Part shown: piece after piece, positions 30,046-38,763 of the stretch
How the letters are laid out: each line of letters starts with the position of its first letter
Position numbering within the stretch: the first letter of the stretch is position 1
From: CALKJU01 sp035326425
GTDB taxonomy: Bacteria > Pseudomonadota > Alphaproteobacteria > Geminicoccales > Geminicoccaceae
Direction: 5' to 3'
Assembly: GCA_035326425.1 (NCBI GenBank)
Contig: DAOLFG010000021.1
Location: 1 to 64,000, forward strand
DNA: 64,000 nt
Notes under the pieces: model-generated
What the model saw: only the letters and a program-made list of their open reading frames with translations
Databases searched by the model: none
What the model was told of the DNA's origin: nothing
Program-made: the position numbers and the translations under genes

Positions 30046-30323
30046 GACCCCGATCCCTCCGGCGGCCGCTCGCCCATCGGATAGACGGTGAGGAAGCGGT
30101 CGCTCACGGTATCGCGGGCGGCGTTGAACCACCGCCGGCAGCCATGCGCATGCAGCCACCGCTCGAGCAGCAGGCCCTTGGTATTCTGCCGCAGGAACAG
30201 GTAGGCCTCCCAATCGGCGTCGCTGGCGGCCGTCGGGTCCGGCCGGGCTATGTGCGCCTCGCCGCCGCAGCGGAACTCGATCTCGGCGCGCGGGCCGCAA
30301 TGCGGGCAGTGGATCAGGAGCAT
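30042..30323 (-). CDS. soxD: Sarcosine oxidase delta subunit
   Basis: A 93-residue zinc-binding subunit, with the cysteines CPHCGPR near the N-terminus. WEAYLFLRQNTKG and ERWLHAHGCRRWFNAARDT are the hallmarks of the family. It lies between soxB and soxA; the gap to the soxB stop is ten bases and the end overlaps soxA. Confidence 0.95.
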   Translation of the reverse strand: MLLIHCPHCGPRAEIEFRCGGEAHIARPDPTAASDADWEAYLFLRQNTKGLLLERWLHAHGCRRWFNAARDTVSDRFLTVYPMGERPPEGSGS

Positions 30324-30333
30324 GTGACGGCTC

Positions 30334-31584
30334 TCAATGCGCGACTGCCGCGGCCGCGGCCTCGTCGATCAGCCGGCCGGTGCGGAACCGCTCCAGCGTG
30401 AACGGCGCGTTGATCGGGTGCGGCTCGTCGCGGGCGATGGTGTGGGCGAAGACGTGGCCCGAGCCCGGGGTCGCCTTGAAGCCGCCGGTGCCCCAGCCGC
30501 AGTTGACGTAGAGACCCTGCACCGGCGTTCTGGCGAGGATCGGCGAACGGTCGGGCGTGACGTCGACGATGCCGCCCCATTGGCGCAGCATCCGCAGGCG
30601 CGAGAAGATCGGAAACAGCTCGCAGATCGCCTCGAGCGTGTGCTCGATCACCTGCAGGCCGCCGCGCTGGCTGTAGCTGACATACTGGTCGGTGCCGGCG
30701 CCGATCACCAGCTCGCCCTTGTCGGACTGACTGACATAGGCGTGGACGGTGTTGGACATGGCGACGCAGGGGAACACCGGCTTCACCGGCTCGCTGACCA
30801 GGGCCTGCAGCGGGTTGGACTCGATCGGCATGCGCACGCCCGCCATCGTCATGACGACACTGGTATGCCCTGCCGCCACCACGCCGATCTTCCTGGCCCC
30901 GATGAAGCCGCGGCTGGTCTCGACCCCCACGATCCGTCCGCCGTCGCGCCGGATGCCGGTGACCTCGCAGTTCTGGATGATGTCGACCCCGCGCGCATCG
31001 GCCCCACGGGCGAAGCCCCAGGCCACCGCGTCGTGCCGCGCTGTGCCGCCGCGCCGCTGCAGGGCGGCTCCGGTTACTGGGTAGCGGATGTTCGGATCGA
31101 TGTTCAGTGGCGGGCAGAACGCCTTGGCCTGCTCGGCGGTCAGCCACTCGTTGTCGATGCCGTTCAACCGGTCGGCGTGGATGTGGCGCTTGAGGATCTG
31201 CTCGTCGTGGGTGTTGTGCGCGATCATCATCACGCCGCGCTGGCTGAACATGACGTTGTAGTTCAGCTCGGCCGACAGGCTCTCCCACAGCTTCATGCTG
31301 TGCTCGTAGATGCCGGCGCTCTCGTCGTAGAGATAGTTGGAGCGCACCACCGTCGTGTTGCGGCCGGTGTTGCCGCCGCCGAGCCAGCCCTTCTCGATCA
31401 CCGCGACGTCGGTGATGCCGTGCTCCCTGGCGAGATAATAGGCGGTGGCGAGCCCATGGCCGCCGCCGCCGATGATCACGACCTCGTAGCTCGGCCGCGG
31501 CTCCGGCGAGCGCCATGCGGCCTGCCAGTTGCGGTGGCCGGTGAGCGCGTTGCGGGCGAGCGAGAAGATCGAATAGCGCTGCAT
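30334..31584 (-). CDS. soxB: Sarcosine oxidase beta subunit
   Basis: The 416-residue flavin subunit that carries covalent FMN and FAD. The dinucleotide motif is VVIIGGGGHGLATAYYLA near residue 35, followed by NTGRNTTVVRSNYL, the region bearing the flavin-linking histidine in homologues. The C-terminal NCGWGTGGFKATPGSG is typical. It is the first gene of soxBDAG; no glyA, folD or purU follows in this operon, unlike many sox clusters. Confidence 0.96.
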   Translation of the reverse strand: MQRYSIFSLARNALTGHRNWQAAWRSPEPRPSYEVVIIGGGGHGLATAYYLAREHGITDVAVIEKGWLGGGNTGRNTTVVRSNYLYDESAGIYEHSMKLWESLSAELNYNVMFSQRGVMMIAHNTHDEQILKRHIHADRLNGIDNEWLTAEQAKAFCPPLNIDPNIRYPVTGAALQRRGGTARHDAVAWGFARGADARGVDIIQNCEVTGIRRDGGRIVGVETSRGFIGARKIGVVAAGHTSVVMTMAGVRMPIESNPLQALVSEPVKPVFPCVAMSNTVHAYVSQSDKGELVIGAGTDQYVSYSQRGGLQVIEHTLEAICELFPIFSRLRMLRQWGGIVDVTPDRSPILARTPVQGLYVNCGWGTGGFKATPGSGHVFAHTIARDEPHPINAPFTLERFRTGRLIDEAAAAAVAH

Positions 31585-31655
31585 GTCCTGCGCGTCGGAA
31601 TGGCGGCGCGACCTCTATAGAGGCTGGCGAGGCGGCGTGCCAGCCGGGGCCGACA

Positions 31656-32726
31656 TCAGTCGATCTCCGCTAGGCGGACGGCCCGCCCGGATTCCGCCGA
31701 GCGCAGGGCTGCCAGCGAGAACCGCAGCACATCCAGCCCTTGGCCTCCGGTCAGCAACGGTGGCCGCCGGTCGTGAAGCGCCTCGATGGTGTCGCGGGTC
31801 GAGCGGACGAAGCTCTCCTCCCAGCCGGTCGGCATGGCCGAGAAGCCCGTGGTCTCGCCGTCGCGATAGAGGATCACCGGCGGCCGGTCGCCCAGCCGGC
31901 CGTGGCCTCGGGTGATCCACACCACGCCGCGCGTGCCGGTGATCTCGACCTGATCGTCCTGTGCGTAGTGCACGGTATCGACCATCAGGTCGCGCGCGTG
32001 CACCGCCTCGAACACGCCCATGCGGCTGCCGGGAAAGCGGAACGAGATCATCGCCGGCCCGTCGACGATGCCGCCCTCGATCTCGGTCCGTCCGATCCAG
32101 GCGTGCACCTCGTCGGGCATGCCCATGAACCACCAGGCGAGTGCGAACTTGTGGTGGCCGTCGTCGAACACGATGGGACCACCACCGCAGGTGGCGGGAT
32201 CGAGCCGCCAGGACCGGGCCGCCGGCGGGACCGACCAGCCGTGTCGCGGGTCGCCGAACACGCTCTTGATGCGGATGGTGAGGGGCTCGCCGATGGCGCC
32301 GGCGTCGACCAGCTCCTTGGCCTTCTGCACCGGCGGGTAGAACACGAAGTTCTCGAACAGCTTGAAGAACAGGCCGCGCCGCTCGGCCTCGGCCACCATC
32401 GCCCGGGCGTCGGCGAGGCCGGTCGCCATCGGCTTCTGCACCGATACCGCCCGGCCGGCCCGCAGGGCGGCAAGGGCTGCCGGCGCGTGCAGGTGATGCG
32501 GCAGCAGCACCTCGACCAGCTCGACCTCGTCGCAGGCGAGTAGATCCTCCGGGCGGGTGAACAGTCGCTCCGGCGGGACGCCCCAGGCTTCCGCCTTTGC
32601 GCGGCCGATCTCGGGCGAGGCATCGCACAAGGCGACGATGCCGGCGCGTTCGTTGCGCAGATATTCGATGGCGTGGAGGTCGGAGATGCGCCCGGCCCCG
32701 ACGAAGCCCACACCGATGCACCGCAT
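31656..32726 (-). CDS. Gfo/Idh/MocA family oxidoreductase
   Basis: A 356-residue NAD(P)-dependent dehydrogenase with an N-terminal Rossmann fold (VGFVGAGRISDLHAIEYL), the family motif EKP-like SVQKPMATGLADA at about residue 95, and a C-terminal alpha/beta substrate domain with HHKFALAWW. The substrate, likely a sugar or cyclitol, cannot be named from sequence. It lies 71 bases upstream of soxB on the same strand, so it may share the operon, and it diverges from the ABC exporter. Confidence 0.9.
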   Translation of the reverse strand: MRCIGVGFVGAGRISDLHAIEYLRNERAGIVALCDASPEIGRAKAEAWGVPPERLFTRPEDLLACDEVELVEVLLPHHLHAPAALAALRAGRAVSVQKPMATGLADARAMVAEAERRGLFFKLFENFVFYPPVQKAKELVDAGAIGEPLTIRIKSVFGDPRHGWSVPPAARSWRLDPATCGGGPIVFDDGHHKFALAWWFMGMPDEVHAWIGRTEIEGGIVDGPAMISFRFPGSRMGVFEAVHARDLMVDTVHYAQDDQVEITGTRGVVWITRGHGRLGDRPPVILYRDGETTGFSAMPTGWEESFVRSTRDTIEALHDRRPPLLTGGQGLDVLRFSLAALRSAESGRAVRLAEID

Positions 32727-32794
32727 TGCCCGACCTCCCTGCCGTCGTGGCGAGTTGACAGGCGACGCCTCCGCAGATCAAGGGCCGCGCCGCG

Positions 32795-34654
32795 ATGGGC
32801 AGGGGCGGGCCGACCCACTATGTAGCGTCCATGTCCCGCGAGCTGCGCGCTCTCACCAACACCACCGCGGTCGGGATCGGCCTGGATCGGCGGATCGTCG
32901 AACGTCTGCGCGCCATCGCCTGGCCGGCGGATGATCTGGCATTCCGGCGCCGGCTCGTGCTCACCGTGTTCTGTCTCGCCTCCGCCGCTCTGCTCAACGC
33001 GTTCGTGCCGATGCTGTTCGCAACTGCGATCGATCGGTTGTCGGCACCAGTGGCGGTGGTGCTGCCCGTCGCGCTGCTCGCCGGCTACGTGGCGCTGGGC
33101 TGGATCGCGCGGGTCGTCAACGAGCTGCGCTGGGCGCTGTACGGCCCGATCGAGCAGCGTGCGCGGCGGCGCCTGGCCCTGGGTGCCTTGGAGCACCTGC
33201 ACGGCCTGTCGCTGGGCTTCCACCTCGGCCGGCGCACCGGCCAGATCAGCCGCGTGCTGGAGAACGGCCTCAACGGCCTTCGCGAGTTGCTGTTCGACGG
33301 CATCTTCGTGGTGCTTCCGCTGTTGGCGGAGATACTCTTCGTCAGCGCCGTGCTGGTCGTGCGGCTGGATGCGGTGTTCGCCCTCGTCCTGCTGGTGACG
33401 CTCATCCTCCACGGCACCGTGCTGGTGGTGGGCTCGGAATGGCTGCGCGCCCACCAGCGCAAGGCCGTCGCGGAAGGGGCCCTGGCGCATGGCCGGGCGG
33501 TCGACAGCCTGCTCAACTACGAGACGGTCAAGTACTTCACCAACGAGCGGCATGTCGCCGGCCGCTACGATGCCAGCCTCGCCGAGGTCGAACGGCTGAC
33601 CGTCAAGGCGCTGTCGCTGCGAACCGCCACCGGTGTGACGCTGGTCACGATCCTCAGCGCCGGCATGGCGACTATCCTGTTCCTGGCCGGCAGCCGCGTC
33701 GCGTCGGGTGCCATGAGCGTCGGCGAGCTGGTCCTGGTCAACGTCTACATGCTCCAGCTCGTCCGGCCGATGGAGCGGCTCGGGCAGATCTACCGCTCGA
33801 TCAAGCAGGCCTTCGTCGACCTTGAGCAGCTCCTCGAGCTGCTGGACGAGGTTCCGGAAGTCGCGGACCGCCCGGGTGCGAGAATCTTGCCCTCGGGACC
33901 GGGCGAGGTCCGCTTCGAGGAGGTGAGCTTCGGGTATGGCCCCGACCGGCCGATCCTCGACCATGTCGACCTCGCCATCCGGCCAGGGGAGGCGCTGGCC
34001 GTGGTCGGTCCGACCGGTGCTGGTAAGTCGACGATCGCCCGACTGCTGTTCCGCTTCTGGGATCCCACGGCCGGGCGCGTGACCGTCGACGGCAACGATC
34101 TGCGCGACCTCACCCAGGAATCGCTGCGTGCCGCCATCGCCGTGGTGCCGCAGGACTCCGTCCTGTTCAACGAGACCATCGGCTACAACATCGGCTTCGG
34201 CCGGCCCGACGCGACGCAGGACGAGATCGAGGATGCCGCGCGTGTCGCCGAGCTGCACGACTTCATCATCGGGCTGCCGGAAGGCTACGAGACGGTCGTC
34301 GGCGAGCGTGGACTCAAGCTCTCCGGCGGCGAGAAGCAGCGCGTCGCAATCGCCCGCGCCGTGTTGAAGCGCCCCCGCATCTTCATCCTCGACGAGGCCA
34401 CCTCGTCGCTCGACAGCGGCACCGAGCGCCGCGTTCAGGCCAATCTGCGCGCCGTCTCGGAGGGGACCACCACCCTCGTCATCGCCCACCGGCTTTCGAC
34501 CGTCGTCGATGCCGACGAGATCGTGGTGCTCGACGGCGGTCGTGTCGCCGAGAGAGGCATCCATGCCGAGCTGCTGGAGCTGGGCGGCCTCTATGCCGAG
34601 TTGTGGGCTAAGCAGGCGAGCGAGGGCGACCCCGCCGGCCCGCAATCCGCCTAG
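32795..34654 (+). CDS. ABCB/HMT1-type ABC exporter (fused permease-ATPase)
   Basis: A half-size ABC exporter of the Atm1/HMT1 class. About six membrane helices occupy residues 45-320 (including VLPVALLAGYVALGWIARVV), followed by an ATPase with Walker A VVGPTGAGKSTIARLLF, signature LSGGEKQRVAIARAVLK and Walker B FILDEATSSLDSG. Close relatives export glutathione-linked metals or sulfur species. A second ATG at 32831 (MSRELRAL) would give 607 residues and is equally plausible; neither has a clear ribosome-binding site. Its stop overlaps the convergent tsaD stop. Confidence 0.9.
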   Translation: MGRGGPTHYVASMSRELRALTNTTAVGIGLDRRIVERLRAIAWPADDLAFRRRLVLTVFCLASAALLNAFVPMLFATAIDRLSAPVAVVLPVALLAGYVALGWIARVVNELRWALYGPIEQRARRRLALGALEHLHGLSLGFHLGRRTGQISRVLENGLNGLRELLFDGIFVVLPLLAEILFVSAVLVVRLDAVFALVLLVTLILHGTVLVVGSEWLRAHQRKAVAEGALAHGRAVDSLLNYETVKYFTNERHVAGRYDASLAEVERLTVKALSLRTATGVTLVTILSAGMATILFLAGSRVASGAMSVGELVLVNVYMLQLVRPMERLGQIYRSIKQAFVDLEQLLELLDEVPEVADRPGARILPSGPGEVRFEEVSFGYGPDRPILDHVDLAIRPGEALAVVGPTGAGKSTIARLLFRFWDPTAGRVTVDGNDLRDLTQESLRAAIAVVPQDSVLFNETIGYNIGFGRPDATQDEIEDAARVAELHDFIIGLPEGYETVVGERGLKLSGGEKQRVAIARAVLKRPRIFILDEATSSLDSGTERRVQANLRAVSEGTTTLVIAHRLSTVVDADEIVVLDGGRVAERGIHAELLELGGLYAELWAKQASEGDPAGPQSA

Positions 34655-35718
34655 GCCTTCACTCCCGCCCCGATCGCCGGCTCGGCTCCGGGGTCGAGCG
34701 GCCAGCGCGCACGCGCCGGCGTGTCCAGCGGATCGTCGTGACCGAGCGCCAGCCGCTCCTGGCCGGCCCAGGCGATCATCACCGCATTGTCGCCGCACAA
34801 CGGCAGCGGCGGCGCTACTAGCCGCATCTCTCGTCTCGTCGCGAGGCGGTCGAGGCGTTCGCGGATCCGTGCGTTGGCGGCGACCCCGCCCGCCACCACG
34901 AGTGTGTCGCCGAGCGGGTGGCGCTGGCGGAACAATGCGATGGCATTGGCGGTGCGCTCGACCAGGCTGTCCGCCGCCGCCTCCTGGAAGGATGCGCAGA
35001 GATCGGCGAGGTTGCGGGGCTCGAGGGCCGCCGGGCCGAGCTTCAGGACGGCGTGGCGCACGGCAGTCTTGAGGCCGGAGAAGGAGAAATGGCAGCCGGG
35101 CTGGCCGGCCAGCGGCCTCGGGAAGGCGAACCTGGCGGGATCGCCGCTGCGGGCCAGCCCCTCGACCGCCGGACCGCCCGGATAGCCGAGGCCCAGCATC
35201 TTGGCGACCTTGTCGAAGGCCTCGCCCAGCGCGTCGTCGATCGTGGTGCCCAGCCGGCGATAGCGTCCGACATCCTCGACGACGAGCAGCTGGCAGTGCC
35301 CGCCTGAGACGAGGAGCAGCAGATAGGGGAAATCCACACCGTCGGTCAGGCGGGCGGTGAGCGCGTGACCCTCCAGGTGGTTGATCGCGATCAGCGGCAG
35401 CCGATGGACCAGACAGAGGGTCTTGGCGGTGACGAGACCCACCATCAGCCCGCCGATCAACCCAGGCCCCGCTGTCGCCGCCACTGCCCTGAGATCGCGA
35501 AAGCCGAGCCCGGCCTCGGCCATCGCCGCCTCGATCAGCCGATCCAGCCGCTCGACATGGGCGCGGGCGGCGATCTCGGGGACCACACCGCCATAGGGGG
35601 CGTGCAGGTCGAGCTGCGCCGCGATCGGCGCCGTGAGCACCCTGCGGTCGGCGGTGACGAGCGCCGCCGCCGTCTCGTCGCAGCTCGTCTCGATGCCCAG
35701 GACGATCGGCTCGGCCAA
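34651..35718 (-). CDS. tsaD: tRNA N6-threonylcarbamoyladenosine synthase subunit TsaD
   Basis: TsaD transfers the threonylcarbamoyl group to A37 of ANN-decoding tRNAs with TsaB and TsaE. The 355-residue ASKHA-fold protein shows GIETSCDETAAALV, the metal-binding INHLEGHAL and LLVSGGHCQLL, and a C-terminal MIAWAGQERL. It diverges from hemC across 51 bases, the usual alphaproteobacterial layout. Confidence 0.96.
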   Translation of the reverse strand: MAEPIVLGIETSCDETAAALVTADRRVLTAPIAAQLDLHAPYGGVVPEIAARAHVERLDRLIEAAMAEAGLGFRDLRAVAATAGPGLIGGLMVGLVTAKTLCLVHRLPLIAINHLEGHALTARLTDGVDFPYLLLLVSGGHCQLLVVEDVGRYRRLGTTIDDALGEAFDKVAKMLGLGYPGGPAVEGLARSGDPARFAFPRPLAGQPGCHFSFSGLKTAVRHAVLKLGPAALEPRNLADLCASFQEAAADSLVERTANAIALFRQRHPLGDTLVVAGGVAANARIRERLDRLATRREMRLVAPPLPLCGDNAVMIAWAGQERLALGHDDPLDTPARARWPLDPGAEPAIGAGVKA

Positions 35719-35769
35719 ACGGATACCCTCTGCTAGAAGCGGCGCATCCTTTAGTCAGCGCAAGGCAGC

Positions 35770-36693
35770 ATGGCCAGCACAGCACGACTCGTCATCGGCA
35801 CGCGCGGCTCGCCCCTGGCGCTCGCCCAGGCGAGGCTGGTCGAGCAGGCGTTGGCCCGCGCCGTGCCCGAGCTGGCCGGACCCGGGGCCATCGCCACGCA
35901 GGTCATCCGGACCAGTGGCGACGCGGTGCAGGACCGGCCACTGGCCGAGATCGGCGGCAAGGGGCTGTTCACCAAGGAGATCGAGGATGCGCTGCTCGAT
36001 GGCCGCATCGATATCGCCGTCCATTCCTGCAAGGACATGCCGACTGTCCTGCCACAGGGACTCGTCCTTGCCGCCAGCCTGCCGCGCGCCGATGCGCGCG
36101 ACGCGCTGATCTGCGAGGGGGCCTCGACCATCGAGGAGCTTCAGCCGGCCGCGCGACTCGGATCGGCCTCGGTCCGGCGAGTGGCCCAGGCATTGGCGGT
36201 CCGGCCCGACCTGCGCGCCGTCCCCCTGCGCGGCTCGGTCGGAACCCGCCTGCGCAAGCTGGAGGAAGGGCAGGTCCAGGCGACCTTCCTCGCCATGGCC
36301 GGGCTCGACCGCCTCGGCGTCGCCGACGATCGTCGCGTCCACCCGCTGCCGGTCGAGACCATGCTGCCGGCGGTGGCGCAGGGAGCCATTGCGATCGAGG
36401 CTCGACAGGCGGACGAAGGCGTCTTCATGCTGCTCTCTCGAATCGACGACGCCGCGACCTCCCGCTGTGTGGCGGCTGAGAGGGCATTGCTGGCCGAGCT
36501 CGACGGCTCCTGCAGGACACCGATTGCCGGGCTGTGCATCGAGGAAGGGCAGGGGCTGTGGCTGCGCGGTCTCGCCGCCAGCCCCGACGGCAGCCGGATC
36601 GCCAGGGTCGAGCTGCGCGGCGCGGCCGCCGACGCCCGGGCGATGGGCCTCGAGGCCGGCCGTGCCTTGCGGCGAAGCGACGCGTTCGGCTAG
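35770..36693 (+). CDS. hemC: Hydroxymethylbilane synthase (porphobilinogen deaminase)
   Basis: HemC polymerises four porphobilinogens to hydroxymethylbilane. The 307-residue protein begins with VIGTRGSPLALAQARLVEQ, has the catalytic Asp region SCKDMPTVLP and the cofactor cysteine in LAELDGSCRTPIAGLC, which binds the dipyrromethane. The first gene of hemC-hemD-mitofilin-hemY. Confidence 0.96.
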   Translation: MASTARLVIGTRGSPLALAQARLVEQALARAVPELAGPGAIATQVIRTSGDAVQDRPLAEIGGKGLFTKEIEDALLDGRIDIAVHSCKDMPTVLPQGLVLAASLPRADARDALICEGASTIEELQPAARLGSASVRRVAQALAVRPDLRAVPLRGSVGTRLRKLEEGQVQATFLAMAGLDRLGVADDRRVHPLPVETMLPAVAQGAIAIEARQADEGVFMLLSRIDDAATSRCVAAERALLAELDGSCRTPIAGLCIEEGQGLWLRGLAASPDGSRIARVELRGAAADARAMGLEAGRALRRSDAFG

Positions 36694-36697
36694 GCGG

Positions 36698-37396
36698 TTG
36701 CGCGTCCTCGTCACCAGGCCGCGCGACCAGGCGGAGGCGACCGCCGAGCTGCTGCGCTGCCGCGGTCACGACGTCCTGGTGGATCCGGTGCTGAGCATCG
36801 AGCCGGTCCCCCTGGCGCCGATCAGCGTCCAGGGCTACGCCGCAGCCGTCATCACCAGCGCCAATGCCGTGCCTGCCCTGCCGGACTCCATGCAGGCCCT
36901 GCCGCTCTACGTCGTCGGCGCCGCGACGTCCGCCGCCGCAACAGCAGCGGGCTGGCGGGTCTCGGCGATGGCATCCGGGGATGGCGAGGCCCTGGCGCGG
37001 TTGCTGGTCGCGGAGTTGCGCAGCGGCCGGATCCTGCACATCGGTGGAGAGGACAGGGCTGCGGGCCTCGCGGAAGGGCTGGCCGGCAGCCGGCTGGCCC
37101 TCGATCATCGCGTCGCTTATCGCGCCGTCGTCGTGCCGACGCTGCCGTCGGCAACGCGGGATGCCCTGGTGGGCGATCGCCTCGATGCCGTCCTGTTGAT
37201 GTCGCCGCGCACCGCTCGTCTCTGGTGCCGGCTCGTCCACGAGGTGGGGCTGGCCCGCCGGGCCGAAGCTCTCATCGTCGCCTGCCTGAGCAATGCTGTC
37301 GCCGAGGCGGCGCGAAGCCTGACTTGGCGGGAGCTGCGGGTGGCTCGGTCGCGCGACCAAAGAGCACTGGTCGACAGCCTTGATGACCCCAGGTGA
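36698..37396 (+). CDS. hemD: Uroporphyrinogen-III synthase
   Basis: HemD cyclises hydroxymethylbilane to uroporphyrinogen III. The frame continues upstream inside hemC, but the family starts at about RVLVTRPRDQA, preceded by a TTG at 36698-36700, five bases after the hemC stop, giving 232 residues. Recognisable parts are AAVITSANAVPAL, LLMSPRTARLW and the C-terminal ACLSNAVAEAAR. HemD is poorly conserved, so position after hemC carries weight. Confidence 0.88.
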   Translation: MRVLVTRPRDQAEATAELLRCRGHDVLVDPVLSIEPVPLAPISVQGYAAAVITSANAVPALPDSMQALPLYVVGAATSAAATAAGWRVSAMASGDGEALARLLVAELRSGRILHIGGEDRAAGLAEGLAGSRLALDHRVAYRAVVVPTLPSATRDALVGDRLDAVLLMSPRTARLWCRLVHEVGLARRAEALIVACLSNAVAEAARSLTWRELRVARSRDQRALVDSLDDPR

Positions 37397-37469
37397 AGGT
37401 GATAGCGCGAAACTCGCGGCGCCCGAGCCATTGTACCGGCCAGGGTGTGGGAGGGACGAAGGGAGCCTG

Positions 37470-38690
37470 ATGTCGGGCAACAGCGACAGCGATCGCGTTT
37501 CGGCGGCTGAGGAGCCCGAGGGCGTGCCGGCCGGTGCGGCGACCGAGGAACCCGGTGCCCGGCCGGTGCCGGAGACGGCGCCGAGGTCGCGCGCCGGCCT
37601 CGTCGGCGGTGGTGTCGCCGGCGCCATCGTAGCCCTGCTGGTGAGCTTCGGCCTCGACGCCTCGGGTTGGCTCCATCGTCCGGACCCGGCGCTCGCCCAG
37701 CGCATGGGCGGACTCGACGCCGAAATCGCTGCCCTCCGCTCGGGCGCAGGCGGCATCGACCAGCGATTGACGGCGGTCGAGCAGCGCCCCGTGCCCGCCC
37801 AGCCGGACCTGGTGCCGCTGCAGCAGGCGGCTACCGGGCTTCGCGACGACCTGACGGCCCAGCACGCCGTGCTGGAGACTCTCCGCGACGGTCTCGCCAA
37901 GCAGGCCGACAGCGCCGATCTCGCGCGTGCCAGCACCGATCAGGCGATGCGCGAGTTGCGCGAGACGGTGAGCGGCCTGTCGCTCTCGCTGGCCGAGCAG
38001 CGTTCCCGCATCGACACTCTGGTGGCGCAACGTCCGGATCTGCAGCCGCTGACCGCCGGCATCCAGGACGCGCGCAAGGTGCTGGCGGCTCAGGAGGGCA
38101 AGCTCGCGGATCTCGCCGCGCGCGTCGCGATGCTCGAAGGGACGCTGGCCGGCGCTCGTGCCGCCGCCGCCGACACCGCCCGCCTGGCCCTGGCGATGGT
38201 CGAGCTCGATCGCGCGCTCACCGCCGGCGAGCCGCTGGCCGCCGCGCTCGAGCCGTTCGCGCCGCTCGCCGCCGATCCGGGCGTCGCGGGCCCGCTGGAA
38301 CAGCTGCGGCCGCTGCGGAGCGAAGGCGCGCCCACCATCGCCCGGCTGCAGGCGAATCTCGCCGGCCTGCGCCCGCGTATCACCGAGGCGGTGCGTTTCG
38401 AGGGCTCGTCGGGCTGGCTGGACCGCACCGCCCAGAACCTCGCGGGGCTCGTCGACCTCCGACGCGGCGATGATGGCGCGTCGGGCACGGTCGCGGAGCT
38501 CGACAAGGCCGAGCAGGCCCTGGCGCAGGGCGATGTCGAGGCGGCGGTCGGAGCGATGCGGCCGCTCGCCGACGCCGGCAATGCCGGAGCTGCCGAATGG
38601 GTCGCCCAGGCAGGACGCCGGCTGGACGGCTTCTCCGCGATGGACCGCCTGCGGAGCTATCTGTCGGCGCACATGCCGGCCCCCGGTTGA
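37470..38690 (+). CDS. Mitofilin/Mic60-like membrane protein (COG4223)
   Basis: An inner-membrane protein of about 406 residues: a short acidic/proline N-terminus, one membrane helix near residue 45 (GLVGGGVAGAIVALLVSFGL), then a long coiled-coil of Gln/Ala/Leu heptads and a C-terminal conserved region. This is the alphaproteobacterial mitofilin homologue, placed between hemD and hemY as in most relatives, where it shapes intracytoplasmic membranes. The ATG at 37470 follows GGGAGC and is preferred over an in-frame ATG at 37380 inside hemD. Confidence 0.85.
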   Translation: MSGNSDSDRVSAAEEPEGVPAGAATEEPGARPVPETAPRSRAGLVGGGVAGAIVALLVSFGLDASGWLHRPDPALAQRMGGLDAEIAALRSGAGGIDQRLTAVEQRPVPAQPDLVPLQQAATGLRDDLTAQHAVLETLRDGLAKQADSADLARASTDQAMRELRETVSGLSLSLAEQRSRIDTLVAQRPDLQPLTAGIQDARKVLAAQEGKLADLAARVAMLEGTLAGARAAAADTARLALAMVELDRALTAGEPLAAALEPFAPLAADPGVAGPLEQLRPLRSEGAPTIARLQANLAGLRPRITEAVRFEGSSGWLDRTAQNLAGLVDLRRGDDGASGTVAELDKAEQALAQGDVEAAVGAMRPLADAGNAGAAEWVAQAGRRLDGFSAMDRLRSYLSAHMPAPG

Positions 38691-38763
38691 CGGGGATGGT
38701 GGAGTTGCACGCGCCCCGCCAGTGGGGTGACCCTTGCCCGGGCCGGCTTCGGGAGAACCGCTC

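Noticed and set aside
32048..35785. A 1245-codon open frame on the minus strand
   Set aside because: It runs antisense through the ABC exporter and out of frame through tsaD; its product has no domains. High GC keeps antisense frames open. The real genes are 32795-34654 plus and 34651-35718 minus.
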